From Voacanga thouarsii (lineage: Eukaryota; Streptophyta; Magnoliopsida; Gentianales; Apocynaceae): DNA of 64,000 nt. Made by a program: the position numbers and the translations under genes. Within the stretch, counting starts at the first letter, position 1; every line of letters starts with the position of its first letter. Shown piece by piece: positions 46,501 to 59,180 of this stretch. The stretch spans positions 992,001 through 1,056,000 of the forward strand of contig JANUWF010003379.1 of the NCBI GenBank assembly GCA_026120185.1, in the 5' to 3' direction. The notes beneath the pieces are model-generated. The model saw only the letters and a program-made list of their open reading frames with translations. It was not told the origin of the DNA and did not search any database.

Positions 46501-47558
46501 TAGAGAAAATGGTCTTCAAGTCAAACAAGCTTCAAATGGCTTCAATTCACTTAGAGGTTTATAATTGGTCCACATGGCTACTAGGTGTCACTTAGGAATT
46601 TGATGGAATTCTCTAGAATTCTTTGGAAATCCTTAGATGATTGTTCTTGTGACCAATCAAATATTGCCATGCATAACTCTTGCAACCAAATCTTGAAGTT
46701 CTACCTAACTTTCTTTATAACCAATCAAACATTTTTTGTGAATAAAAATTAATATAGCTATAATTCTTCTTCCTTTCCTTTTTCTTTGCCTTTTCTTCTT
46801 CTTTCCTTTTTCTTTTCTCTTGGTCGGCCACCTTGCTCCCTTCCTACTACCACCATTATCTTCATGTTGTATAAAAATTGCCCTTGTGATAAAATATAGA
46901 AATGGTGATTAAGCTTGGTGACTAAGCTTGTGCATTAAATGCTAGTGATGACTAAGCATGGTGCCTAGGCATGCTACTTTAATGCCATCAATCATCTCTT
47001 AACACTAAATTCCACTTTCGACCTCACCTTGATGATTCATGTAATACCATACAAAATTTCCTTATTAATTCCATTTCAACTATGATTACCTGCACTTTAC
47101 GAAAATCACCACAGATAAAGGTACTATTCATTCCAATCGAGAAAACAATTTATTTTACCAATGCGATCTAGACATTTAACTGAACTCAAATGTGGGGATT
47201 AGAATTCTAAAATTCTTTCTTAGTCCTTCTCAATTTGCAGTCAACATTCCAATTACGGTTAAAATTACCACAATACCCATGAAAACTTACTTTATACCAA
47301 AATGTCCATCTCATTACCCTGATTAAGTTTTGTTCTGAGCTTATACCCAAATTCTTGCTCTATACCAAATAGTCATTATTTGAAGTACAAAAGTACAGGT
47401 AGAACAATCTCAAAATTTTAATTGTGTCCCTGAATATTTTTATCGCACCAAAATGTGTAGTTCATTAAATTGATCATTTCTTATTCTGAGCCTTCATACA
47501 AACACTTATTCTATATAAAGCAGTCACTAGTCAAAGTGTACAAAAGAGAGATGTTACA
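46501..47558 (-). repeat. 5' LTR of element D, right part
   Basis: It resumes the D LTR after element C, matches 18480-19040 and 33373-33760, and ends GAGAGATGTTACA at 47558, the start of the LTR on the element strand. Confidence 0.7.
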
Positions 47559-47762
47559 CCTCTGGGCTTAAGGCAGCAAGTAAAATACCTTAATTATTAA
47601 GGTGGTATGTTAGTATGCACTCACCGCTCTGGCAATGCACATTTGAGTGTTGTTAGCACAATAAGACTATGATGTCAAAGGCGAAGCCTTGTGAGCTTGT
47701 ACGCAGGTCGACTTTCCATGAAGAGAAATGCTTGCTTTTCTGAAATTATATGGCAATACTAT
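47559..47762. other. Unassigned sequence left of the solo LTR
   Basis: Non-coding. It continues at 49261 after the solo LTR. I recognise no domain. Confidence 0.4.
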
Positions 47763-49255
47763 TAATGCATGTTTTTTGTGTAGAAAATATTATCAATAAA
47801 TTACACAATTAATCAAGCTTTCATTAAAATGCCAACCACTAAAACCACACATACGGGCAAGTATACCCATCGTATAGTATAGGGAATAGCAAGTATCGAA
47901 TCCATGAGAACTTAGGCTCCTATCTTACTTTACTCAAATCTTTATTATTTAGCCAATAAAATAAGAAGAGACTGAAAAGAAAAATAAATAAAGATAAAAA
48001 TAGATATAACTCAAGGATATAATGTCATGTAACTAGACAATTATCTTAAAAACACAAGATTGAATTAATTAGCATTCATCACAATCAACTATCACCTTGG
48101 CATCATAAAGGAATATAAAGTAGAATTCAATCGTTTCCTAAGTCATGAATCTACTTAGATAAATTCCACTTCTTTTCCCAATCCATGGAATTACTATCTT
48201 TTGATTAATATTAACAGATTTGCCAACTACGCTAACATAACCAAAACATGCATTAAGTTCAATTCCTTATAAACATAAAATTAGCAAATAACCCTTTACT
48301 CGAGGTGAAATCAACTAATCTTTGATCACTTAGTCTTATAATCTTAACTTTGTTTCCCAAGTCCATTAAGATCTAACAAATATAAAATCAATGCAATTAA
48401 CTTTTAACATCGTTTCCCAAGTCAATTAGAAGAAACGCATCAATAACCAATTATAACAAGTAATCAAACCCCAAAGATAACAATAGATTGATCAACAATT
48501 CCAATTAACTCAAAATCATAATCTCCAAAATAATATCCAATTACAATCAAAACATAAAGTACATCATTGTTAAAGAAAAGTAAACAAAGGATAAAAGATA
48601 AAACTCATAAACAAGCCTTTCTTTTTTCTCTTGAAAACCTCCGTTGAACAATACTCCCTTTAGTGGTGATTGAGTAGCTAGCTTAGATCCTTCAAATCAC
48701 CCCATTTCTCTTGTGTTTTCTCTTGCTTTTATAAGCCTCTTTAATGCTAAATTTGTTGCTGGAGGAATCTTGGCTGAGTAGGAGTTAGAAAATACTGAAA
48801 TCTTTAGAAAATTCCTAAATTCGTGCATAGAATTTTTGCCTTCTAGAGCAGGGCCTGGCGCTGGATACATTCGACCCACCTGACGCTAGGTAAAATCTCT
48901 TCTTCCTCTTGGTTTTTGCTCTATTTTCACTGGCTGGGCAGAATGGACCCAGAGCAGGGTCCACTTACCAGACCTGGCACTAGGTCTGTTCTGTTTTCTT
49001 CTTGAAAGTTGCTTGATTTTTCTCTGTTTGACCAGAATGGACCCAGCGCCTGGTCCCGGCTGGGCCTAGCGCCAGGTGTATTCTGGAATTGTTTACTTTT
49101 TGCTCGAATTTAACTTAAATCTGCACAAATTTACTAAAAACACTTTTTACAAGCAAAATGTCAAATAGAAAGGAATATGCTTAGTTATTACAACAAATGT
49201 ATTACAAAATAACCTCAAATAATTAGGAAAATAATGGTGATTTTAGTCTCTATCA
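47763..49255 (-). mobile_element. Solo LTR of family A
   Basis: Minus-strand LTR (1493 bp) matching LTR A throughout, with TAATGCATG on the left (TG decayed to TA) and CTCTATCA on the right. Exact TSD ACTAT flanks it (47758-47762 and 49256-49260). It has no primer site or interior, so it most likely arose by LTR-LTR recombination. Confidence 0.85.
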
Positions 49256-49260
49256 ACTAT

Positions 49261-49624
49261 TGATAAAAGCTTGATTTTCTAATCGTGCATAAGATTTCTA
49301 ATAAATATGGAAATTGAGTTTTCTTTATAAAGCTATGAAGCTGTTTCCAAAAGAAAACAGGGGTAATACAATAGTAGGGTTGTTTTCAATAGAAAATTTG
49401 AGACAAACTCTTTTCCATTACTAAGTAAAAGTATGATTCGAATTTACCGCACATTTTCTATATAAGAATACCACTAGCATTCATAGGACTCACTGAGTGC
49501 AAAACACTCACACCTATCTTTCAGACCCTTTTCTTTAGGACTCAAGAGTAGAGAGCTGCAACTTTAAAGAGAAGACAATATGTAGGATTACACACTTCAC
49601 AGCTCTATTATCAAACTATCATGT
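49261..49624 (+). other. Probable LTR fragment, unassigned family
   Basis: The stretch TAGGACTCACTGAGTGCAAAACACTCACACC has the TACTCAGTGAGTCC-type feature seen in the other orientation in family D (35600, 20150), suggesting a plus-strand Gypsy LTR piece. There is no coding sequence. The boundary with Copia-F is approximate. Confidence 0.35.
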
Positions 49625-49639
49625 TACGCAATAATTCCT

Positions 49640-50520
49640 ATCAATTGTAAACATATTATTATGCTTACTATGACTGTGACTACAATATAATAGCTTATTC
49701 ACTTTGCATTGGCTGTGTTTTGAATATTATAAAGACCCTTTGTTTGGGAATTCAGAAGGGCAACCCTATTTATTGCATGCTTCTGAATTATTATGATCCC
49801 GACTATATGTATTGAGAGGGGTGTTACAACCTCAATACCACGGAAGTAACTTTGTTTCCCTAATTCCTTTATCTCAAATTCTTTCATGAGTCTCTGCTTC
49901 AGTTCATGTTTCTCACCCTTATTATTTCTGTTTATTATGATGTCATCTACATAGACTAAAAGAGCTATCTATCCCTACAACTGAACGCTTAATAAAGAGA
50001 GCGCGGTCACTTTAGCTTTGTTTATACCTAGAATCTTTCATAATTTTTGCAAATCTCCCAAACCATGCTCTAGGAGACATTTTAACCAATAAAGAGCCTT
50101 TCTCAGCTTGCACACCTTGTTTCTTACGTTCACAGTGAATCCTAATTGGATGTTCATGTAGATTTCTTCATCTAGATCACCATGGAAAAATGTATTCTAA
50201 TGGCATACTGTAAAAGTTGCTAATTGAAGTGAGCAACCAATAATAATAGAATGCTCACAGTATGCATTTTCGAAACTAGAGCAAACATCTCCTAATAATC
50301 AACACCTTAGGTTTGAGTGTATTTTTTTTGCTACCAATCTTGCTTTATATCTCTCAATGGATCCATCTGCCTTGTATTTTAGTGTGAAAATCCACTTGCA
50401 ATCAATAATATTTTTCTCTTTTAGTTTATCAACAATATCTCATGTTCTATTCTTCTCTAGTGCACTCATTTCCTTTCTCATTGCATCCCTCCATTCTCTT
50501 TTTGACAATACCTAAAAAAT
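49640..50520 (-). pseudogene. pol: Copia-F reverse transcriptase fragment
   Basis: The catalytic box is intact in one frame: LVYVDDIII, with YVDD codons at 49942-49953. The later block MKEFEIKELGKQSYFRGIEV (49887 downward) is the typical LG-YFLGIEV RT segment. The stretch 50020-50500 encodes upstream RT blocks in several frames. The domain is truncated near 49640 before RNase H. Confidence 0.8.
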
Positions 50521-51857
50521 GGTGTTAGAAATAGTAATAGTATTTAAACTTACAATAAACCTTTTATACGTTGGTGACAAGTGCTTCAGAGAGATATAGT
50601 GAGATAATGGATAAAAGTAGTCGTTTACTGCATTCTCTTATGGAGGTTTCAACAGATTGTATGTGTTAAGGTGGGTCAAATCTTACCATGCTCTAATTCC
50701 TAGAGTCTGATTTAGATTCTAGACTTGTGTTAGTTCTAAAATAGCCTTTCCCCTTGAATACCTCTAAGAGAACCTTGGAAAATTGGGATTAGTAATAGTT
50801 AGGACAAATGATGACTTGGGTTTAGTAGCAAAATTAGTAGACTCATATGTGATTGAATAAAAAAACTCAAGTGGTGTAGCAACACAGGGCATGAAACATA
50901 AGGAAGATCAAGGGTTTTAATTGGTTCAAAGGAGGACTCACAAGCACTATCTTCCATCATAAACATCTCCCAATAAAAAGTGGATTTGGAGAAAAAAAAG
51001 TGTATTTTTAGCAAAGGTACATTTGCTGAGATGAAAAACTTTTAGAGGAAGGGTGGTAGCACCTGTATCATTTTTGAGTGGATGAGTATCAAAGAAAGAC
51101 ACATTTGATTGCTCAAGGGTCTGGTGTGCTTCTATGTTGATTGTAAACATGAACAAAGGTACTGCAACCAAATATCCTATGTGTGAGACTATAAGAGGTT
51201 TAGAAATAAAGATAGAAACTATTAAGGATATTTATAGGACTTTAACATATGTGAGGGAAGTCTATTTATCATATATGTGGCAATAAGAATAGCCTCCCTC
51301 TAATAGAACTTAGAAAAATTCTCTTGAAAGAGTAAATTAAGCGGGGGTGGGGTTGAGTAAATGCCCATTTTTCCTCTTGACTACCTCAATTTGTTGAGGT
51401 GTATTAACACAACATGAATAATGGATGATTCCTTGTGAGTGAAAGTAGGATGATAAAATTTGGTTGAAGTAATCTCTAGCATTGTTTGTCCTAAACCTTT
51501 TTATTTTAACCCCAAATTGGTTTTGAACCATTGAGTGGAAACTACGTATAATAATGCTAACATCATATTTTTATTTAAGAAGAAAAATGAACCATGTAAC
51601 TTTAGTGTAATCATCAATTAAGAATACAAACCAACAAGCCCCAGAAACATTAGATATAGTAAAATGACCCCATATGTTACTATGAATTAAATGGAAATTA
51701 TGAGAACTTCTTTTGTTGCTAATAGGAAAGATACACGAATATGTTTTGCCAATTCATAAATGTCACAATGAAATTCAAAGATATCTATTCATCGACACAA
51801 ATAAAGAAATCTGATTTTTAAAATCCTAAACAATAGATGACCAAGCCGTAAGTGATA
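50521..51857 (-). pseudogene. pol: Copia-F integrase and GAG-pre-integrase (3' half)
   Basis: The integrase core reads VKIKRFRTNNARDYFN, then SQGIIHYSCCVNTPQQIEVVKRKNGHLL (51337-51531), the RSDNG-EY...TPQQNG-ERKNRHLL block with several changed residues. Nearer 51750-51850 a GAG-pre-integrase HHCC remnant appears (RLGHLLFRI, then FHCDIYELAKH). The region 50540-51330 is integrase-RT linker with many stops. Confidence 0.75.
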
Positions 51858-51862
51858 CAGCC

Positions 51863-54301
51863 TATACCACCCCACGACCATTGGGCCCGACTAGTCGCGG
51901 ATGTTGCCCATCTAAATGATCAGGGGTCTTTATAATGAAATAATAAAATAAATAAATCTAGAAAATTGAAAAAAACTTTAAAAGGAACTTAATTGCAACC
52001 ATAAAAGCATAAGTAGTTACAAACCTTAAAAAGCGTAACTTCCGTGACATAAAACCTAAATACAGACTTAAAGTGTCCAAATATATTAAGTATCCTTCCG
52101 AGTCTTGAGTCTATATAGATCCTAGAGTTTTACACAATTTTTCCTAAAAACATGAATAAACCATGTGGATATAATCTCAGTAAGTCTCATTGTGTGCTAT
52201 ATAAAAATTTTTACAAAGATAATTTTTATGATGTATGGTTAAAATATATGTCGTGGTCATAAACCATTATATGTGTATCAAAAGTAAGTTTCCGTTTTTT
52301 CTGGAAAAATATGCCATATAATATCGTGGCTACCTTCAGAACATTGGAAGTGAGTTTTTATTCACAAATAATGTTGTGTTTTGAAAATACGATTTCTATA
52401 TTCAAAATCTACATTGCGATATCACACGAAAGGATTTCCATCTAACCGAAAACATCAACATCATAGGATGTCAATCCTATGAACATGATAGCTTGTATGA
52501 TTAACCTGATGCATACACCACAATTAATCATACTCTAACTATCGTCATGGCTTGGGGTGTTGCACGCCCATCCTCCATTTTCGCCACCGAAAATGTGTTG
52601 CTAGCTAGGGATGGCTAATTCCAATGTCTTGTCACTTCGTTTGGAATAAGATGAAACCTAGAACTAATCAAGTTACTTGAGACTATCTATCTCTAACATA
52701 AGCTAGTACATCGGTCAAAGCCCCTGTTAAGTACTTAATGCTTGATCACCTCAATGTCTCAACACCACTCCACATTATCCCAATCTAACTTCCTTTCAAA
52801 CATTTATTTTCTCAAAAATATTTGAAGTGCAATATATTTCCAAGTACTCGATCAAATAGTTCTACCATCCCAGAGTTTATTCAAAATCATGCTCACAAGT
52901 CATTTTTATGCATGATTAATTCAGTTCTAAATGACAATTGTAAAATAATAGAAGGTTATATTTTGATTTCAGCATAAATAAATGATATCCATAACTCACT
53001 ATGAAAAATGCTTGAGCATATCATATCAACTCTCCAAACATGCTTCCAATTCCATTTGTTATCATTTTGCATAAAAGGTTTATTTTAGAGATAACAATTG
53101 TCATGTGTACATAAAATAACTTAAGGAAATTCATCCTACACATGAAATAGTTTTGGAGACGGACGGACTTACCTTAAGTCCTAGCAACAAGAGAATTCTT
53201 GTCTTAAGTTCTGGACTCCACACCTTTTCCTCCCACAAAATCTAGTATATAGATTGAATACACATATGTATATTAGTTTTCTAAGACCAACTATAATCAT
53301 CTCATATATTCCTCTATAGAATCTTCCTATGCCTTCTTATACTAATATTTGATTTCTATACCATCATATTCTTTATTAACAAACATCATAATATTTTCCT
53401 ATTAACATGCATACACACAAATATATATATATATAAAGATAACATTTTTTACATAATCACCTAATCATATATCACAACCAAATGACCAAGAATGTAATCT
53501 ATTCATATAAGCATATAACTTTACATAAAATATGCAATCCTACTGCTTCTAGTATCCAATCTCTATTTCCCAACATATAACACATCATTCACCACATCTC
53601 TCCTTAAGATCACCACTTCTCAACACATAATACATTAATTACCACATTTCTACTCAATTATACATATTTCGCCATTGAACATGCATCATAATAATCTATC
53701 ATAATAATCTTTATTATGTATTAAATAAATTTAATTCAAGAAGGACAAGATTGTACCTTACTAAGTGAACCAACTAAATTGGTAACTTTTCTCTTCTTGT
53801 TGTTATTTCTTTCACTCTATTCTCTTTGCTCTTTCTCTCGATTTTTCATTTTCCTTTCTCCTCCCTTTCGCTTTCTTCTCTCCCCTATTTCTTTCCTTTT
53901 CTTCTTTTCTGGCTACTTTCTCTTTCTCTCCCTTTTTCTTTCTTCTCTTTCTTATGTTTGTGCAATATGCTTGCTTATTTGGAAATAATAAATTATATGA
54001 TATATGATTATTTTAAATATATTTATTTTGTTAATATATATGTGTGTATGTGAGTGTATGTATATATCGTACCATATTATGGCCTATTTATTAATTATTA
54101 TATATAGGTGGCCTAATAAGGGCATTTATATGTACAAATTAACATGACAAGGAGACTAATTGCAATCAAGGAATATTTCTAGACTTATAAAACAACTCTC
54201 CAACTAACCTTTCCCAACATAATTCCTTCTTGGTTTTCACTAAGTCAATCGACACTGCTTCACTCATATTTTTCACAAAGGTTCATCAAACGGGTATTAC
54301 A
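51863..54301 (-). mobile_element. Solo Gypsy LTR, related to family D
   Basis: The LTR runs from TATACCACCCC to GGGTATTACA (2439 bp), flanked by the exact TSD CAGCC (51858-51862, 54302-54306). The left terminal TG has become TA. Several landmarks parallel family D: CGGGTCTTTATAA-like start region, CTCAGTAAGTC (52168), the CACGCCCATCC block (52565) and a CT-rich tract (53785-53945). Copia-F coding sequence resumes on each side. Confidence 0.8.
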
Positions 54302-54306
54302 CAGCC

Positions 54307-55945
54307 AAATGGGATCTTTATTCGAGGAACCGAGAACATAAGAGGATAAATTGCTCCTACCCTTCTTAGATGATTTAAAGTAATAAAGGTTCTTTTTTTC
54401 CTTAACAAGTCAAATACTCCTCATTGAGTCCTGTTCCTAAAAAACACAATAAGAAGGGGGAAAATAGCATAACATTTAAGATCATAGGTAAGCTTTTGAA
54501 TGGAAACAAGGCTAGTCGATAGTTTTGGCACGTGAAAGATATTTATAAGGACCAGGGTAGGTGTGATATAGATATCTCTAGACCCTGCAACGGTAGCTAA
54601 AGAACCATTGGCAACTACAATTTTTCTGTTACTTAGGGGTATAGATATGGAAGAATTGAGATGTAGGAGTCATACAGTCTGTGGCACCAAAGTCTATGAT
54701 CCATGAATAGGAATAAATTTTATCTAACACATTCATGCAAAAAGAAAATAAAGATTTCCTTGAAAGAGCCAAAGAACATGCTCTAGAAGTCTTTTCAAGA
54801 GATCCCAACAAGCTACTTAGTTTCTCAATTTTTTCACTATTGAACCCTCGTATTGCAGAATTTTTTGCAATTTTAGGCTACTTCGTCGTGTGTGCTTGAG
54901 GCCTTTGCTGCCCTTTATGGTTTCCCCACTCTTGACTTAGTGGTTTACTATTTAGTCTCCAACACTTTGCTCTTGTATGCCTTAATTTCTTACAATAAGT
55001 ACACTAAATATCATCCTTGTTCTCCTTCTACTGGTTACCTCTACTTAAGTGTTTGGGCAGAATAGTCTTTTCTTTCTCCTAATGATCTGCTTCTGTTACT
55101 AAGGCTAACTTAACCATAGTTTGTGGTTCAAGCATAACACTCCTTCTGCTTTCTCCTGCTTGAATTAATAAAATTGTGTCTTTTAGAGATGGTGTATCCT
55201 TACCAAGAATTCAAATTCCAACTTAATTGAATTTGGGATTTAATCGAGCAAAAAAATCATAAACACAATTTATTTCTATAAAGTTCTTCAAGATCACAAC
55301 ATCTTTAGGGCATTTTATCTCAAATACTTGGTAATGATTGAGTTCTTGTCTCCTTATTTAGTGGTTGTAGTCATGATCTTGATCCCATATACTTAAGCAG
55401 CATTATGGGCCTTTGAATATGTGTGATAAATGAAGTCCCAAATCTCCTTTGCTATATTAAAAAACATACATGTATTATTAATTGTGGGATCCATGGAATC
55501 CCATAGCTAGCACATTATCATGGAATCCTTCTTATCCCATGCTTCAAATGTCGGATTATTCTTTGTTGGTCTTAGTTCAAGAAGGTGGCAAAGTCATCCT
55601 TTGCCTTTGAGATATATGTGGATTAATTAAGACAATTTGAGATAGTTCTTCCTGTTGAGCCTATTGGAGGACTTAATATTTTGTAACTCTCCAATTTTCT
55701 AAATAGAATGATATTCTTCAGATGGGTGAGAATTGCTAGTAATGGTGGTTTGGAAGGTTAACATGGTGAATGAAAGAGCTTTGCAACAGCAATTAAGGCT
55801 AACTGAATAGGAAGTGGACAAGGGAAAAATAAGGAGCAGTGACAGTGATGAAGGCTGAATAATGCAGCCATGAAGGTTGCTTGAAAGAGAAGACTGCAAC
55901 AACAAAGGCTGCTCAATAGAGAAGAAGAATCTCATGATGCCCGAA
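54307..55945 (-). pseudogene. gag: Copia-F gag and protease
   Basis: The protease active site is altered: SWIIDFGATDCMT (about 54690-54710) has D-F-G where DSG is usual. Upstream an intact-spaced zinc knuckle CTYCKKLRHTRAKC lies at 54962-55003. Gag sequence extends to about 55700 in broken frames, and its start lies near the primer site. The open frame 55699-55959 shows no gag similarity and is probably leader. Confidence 0.7.
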
Positions 55946-55946
55946 G

Positions 55947-55958
55947 GCTTTGATACCA
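55947..55958 (-). other. Primer-binding site, tRNA-iMet type (Copia-F)
   Basis: GCTTTGATACCA is the complement of TGGTATCAGAGC with one C-to-T change and abuts the LTR edge TGAAAAAAAAATG at 55959. Confidence 0.7.
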
Positions 55959-56218
55959 TGAAAAAAAAATGAGAAAATTATTCTGAATTTCTTGCTCTTA
56001 TGAATTCATGTTATATGGTATTATATAATAGAATATAAGAGAAAGATTACTCCTAAATTTAGATAGCTGTCTGATCAAATCCTTTCATTTAAGGGGTTAA
56101 ACTAATCTAATCATATTCCTTTAGTTAATGAATTTGAAATTGATCTTCCTAATATATTTACAATGCATAAATATATCTCAAACTCCCTTTAACTTTCAAA
56201 TAAAACATTGTTACATCA
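55959..56218 (-). repeat. Probable short 5' LTR of Copia-F
   Basis: It begins TGAAAAAAAAATGAG next to the primer site. The outer edge is probably near ATTGTTACATCA (56215-56218), giving about 260 bp, a usual size for short Copia LTRs. The 3' LTR is missing, so the outer edge is not confirmed. Confidence 0.5.
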
Positions 56219-56853
56219 CTTTTTATTGGACTAAAATTCTTACTAACGAAGAAAAAACTATCCACTTCGTTATATGATACCAGTGATTTGTTCTCTTGCC
56301 CCTTTCTTTCCCTTTTTTGAAACAAACTCTGTCACATAATTAATTTGTATTGTCTGTTATGTGTTGCATGTTAGTCTTGTAAATGAGTGATTTTCGATGT
56401 TTAGACAAATATTCTAAATTTAAGGTTTTCCTATAGGAAGAGTGTCAGTATAACTAGGAATGACGTTGATTTTGGTTTCATGAGTGGAAGTTGCTTTTTG
56501 ATTATACAGCTTTTTGTCGATTTTCATCACTAATTTCTATTTGTGTTCCATTGGTCATCGGTATGATGGAATTAGATAATATGGAGTTGATAAGGGTAGT
56601 CTCAAACTAGACGATCATATATACAGATAGTGTGTTGCTTATATTTATGCCCATCATAGTTAGATCATTTCTTACTTTCCTCTATTTGGTTTGGATTCAT
56701 TGCAAATTTTGCACCTTGTACTAGATTTTTATTTTTTCTTTCACCTATCTTTCCTTAACAAATGAGATAAGCTAATGCAATTATCATCATAGGTTTGAGG
56801 AGTTAGGTGAAGAGAGGGATGAATTTTGATTAAGTAAGAGTTTTACTTCTGAT
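56219..56853. other. Unassigned non-coding stretch
   Basis: No long open frame, repeat copy or domain is seen on either strand. Confidence 0.4.
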
Positions 56854-57894
56854 CTACACAACACCAAAATTGACGATTAGTGGCACACGTATTAACGTCA
56901 CATAATGTTTAATTTTCGTCATGCATAATATTTTATGATGTTTTTTATATCATCATGTTGATTGTCACCTTTTCACCATCGCTAAAGATATATGGTGACG
57001 ATAGAAATATTTTTGTCACCAATTGATAAATAATATGTAACATATCATAAAATTGTCATGTTATAGTTATGCCTTTGTGACGTTTAATTTTGTCATAAAA
57101 TAACTGATGAATTGTCACAAAATATCTTAAATCGTCATGAAATATGAGTTAATTATTCAACTATACATGAAAAAAAATAAAAATGTCAAGTTATATTACT
57201 GAGATGTCAAGTCCTTTGTATCTTAACTCGCTGTAGTTTGGGTTCATACACTTGATTTCCTCTCTTTTTGGCATTCCTAAGATCTGTCATTTACAAATCA
57301 AGAGTAAAGACAATTGCAAATGATGCCAAAAAAAGGGGCTTGAACATAAGAACCACTAAATTTAACATGATTTTATATGTTAATAATATCCATCATCTTA
57401 TCAACACCTTCAAAAACCCATAAATTCCACAACCAGAGTAAAAAAATTTCACGAAAAGGACCCCAAACCAAGCTACATTAAGTAATCTTTTCTGAGTAAA
57501 ACTACCCGAAAAAATATTTTCATAAGATCATTTATGAAAAAACTAAAAAAGCAAAAAACAACAGCAACGATACCTGAGTGCCGAGATAATGAAGATCAAG
57601 GCTTCAACAAAGAAGAGAATTATGAGCAGATATCATGGAGAAGAAATAGAATATGATACAAAAGAAGGAGTTTTGGATTTTTGAAAACTATAAAAATGAG
57701 AGGTGACAGAAGAAAAGGGGAAAAAAAACCCAGTTTCAACCTAAATCATCTAGAAACCAAGAAAACAAAAAAGAGAGTTGAGGAGGTCTATAGCAGAAGT
57801 CAAACGACATTTAGCGACAGGAGGGGTAGTGATAAAGATAGGGGTGGAGGATGTGGATGGATAGCCTCCAAATCCCCTAACCCCAGCACAGCTA

Positions 57895-58001
57895 CCGGCG
57901 CCACCTATTTGGTGCAGGTGAGGGTGCTGATGATGATGTTGCTAGGACCTCTTGTGCTTCCTCTCCTTGAAGAAGTCCTTCCGATCAAACGGCAATGGCT
58001 C
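57895..58001 (-). pseudogene. Possible captured exon of a PWR/NCoR-like SANT protein gene
   Basis: On the minus strand one frame (58001 to 57945) reads EPLPFDRKDFFKERKHKRS and stops. The overlapping frame (57948 to 57895) continues ATSSSAPSPAPNRWRR. From memory, plant SANT-domain co-repressor proteins of the POWERDRESS/NCoR-like type begin with a PLPWDRKDFFKERKH-like motif followed by a Ser/Ala/Pro-rich stretch and RWR. That match is what I see; the frameshift and stop make it a pseudogene. The upstream 57942-58307 frame is hydrophobic and unlike coding sequence, perhaps 5' UTR. The identification needs a protein search. Confidence 0.45.
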
Positions 58002-58329
58002 CGACAGTTCGGATATGTGGCCTAAGACTAATAGGCAAATGCTAGCCAACACCATGAATCCATTTACGAATAGCACAACGAAGTGATGCCTAGGAAAATT
58101 TGCTAGACTGACAACTAACAAAGACATTAATTTCAAAGAACATAATGAAGACAGCACGATAGAGAAGAGAATGGAGTAAAAAATGAGAGAGCTATAGAGA
58201 TAAAGGGGACAATTGAGAAAGTGAATTGGGGCATTAGTCTTTGAAAATTTTGGGAAATATTTTGATAAAACTAGTGCCAAGGCTAGAGGAGCAATAATTT
58301 TAACCAATGACGTAGTTTGCAGATTTATT

Positions 58330-58790
58330 CATATAAAATGACATAATTTCAAAACTCTTCTTGTTTTACAAAATTTTTTAATTTTAAACAATTTTAATAA
58401 TATATATAAACAAAATAATTCAAATATAGAATAAAAATAAAAATAATTATTATTTATAAATATGCATACACAACATAAAATTATATATATATACACTTTA
58501 TTTATTTTAATTTTGTTAATTTTTCGAAATATATATAATGAAAAAAAATTTAAGTTTAATAAGACTATAAAATGTATAAAATTATGTAACTTTTGCTTCA
58601 TTATAAACTAACAACATATATACATGTATATGTGGATGCTTTATTTATTTTAATTCTACTAATTATTCCAAATATATATAATTATATTTACCCTATATTT
58701 TTATCTAAAAGATATTGGACTATTATCTTTTTTATACACCCAAAGACTATTATCTTTTTAAATAAAATTTATAATCATTATTGACATATC
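58330..58790. repeat. AT-rich tract
   Basis: Runs of TATATA, AATAAAAA and TTTATTTT. The open frames 58329-58601 and 58593-58784 are low-complexity artefacts. Confidence 0.6.
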
Positions 58791-59100
58791 TATTATCATA
58801 TATTAGCCACCCAACTCGAGAGCGTGCTATGTTTGTTTCTCAGGCATGGATATATACTTTTTACTGTAAAGATGTGTTAGGTAATATGTTTAGTAATATC
58901 TCAAGGCTATTCTAAACTCTACATTACAGATACTTTAAAACACCTATATTAAAATCAATTAGTAGTGAAATCAAATAACCATTTGTGACTAGGACTTATT
59001 AATCACATCATATGATTATGAATTTTCTTACGTTAAGGCTAAAGTTAATATGTATTAGCCTCTTATTTAGCTCCAACTAAAAGGTGAACTAATATTAGGA

Positions 59101-59180
59101 CACACACAAACACACGCATACACAAACGCACGCACACACACACACCGACACACATGCATGGGCGCACACACACAAAACAT
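59101..59180. repeat. (CA)n-rich microsatellite
   Basis: Imperfect ACACACA runs with GCACGC interruptions. Confidence 0.8.

Larger units (their letters stand above)
32376..47558 (-). mobile_element. Gypsy element D (long LTRs, gag only), containing C
   Basis: Minus-strand element with 3' LTR ending at 34099, polypurine tract 34100-34110, short interior with gag zinc knuckles, Met-type primer site 35282-35293 and 5' LTR 35296-47558 interrupted by element C. Net LTR length is about 4.1 kb. Long LTRs and a Met primer site are typical of Del/Tekay-like chromoviruses, but no RT or chromodomain remains to prove the lineage. The left boundary is approximate. Confidence 0.6.
49625..56218 (-). mobile_element. 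Copia retrotransposon Copia-F (left-truncated)
   Basis: Minus-strand Copia element. A short LTR and Met-type primer site lie at the right end, followed leftward by gag, protease, GAG-pre-integrase, integrase and RT. RNase H and the 3' LTR are absent. A solo Gypsy LTR (51863-54301, TSD CAGCC) splits the GAG-pre-integrase region. All frames are broken. Confidence 0.75.

Noticed and set aside
57681..58025. Plus-strand 114-codon frame as a host gene
   Set aside because: It is Lys/Arg-rich then irregular, with no domain. The opposite strand holds the more convincing motif (DRKDFFKERKH).
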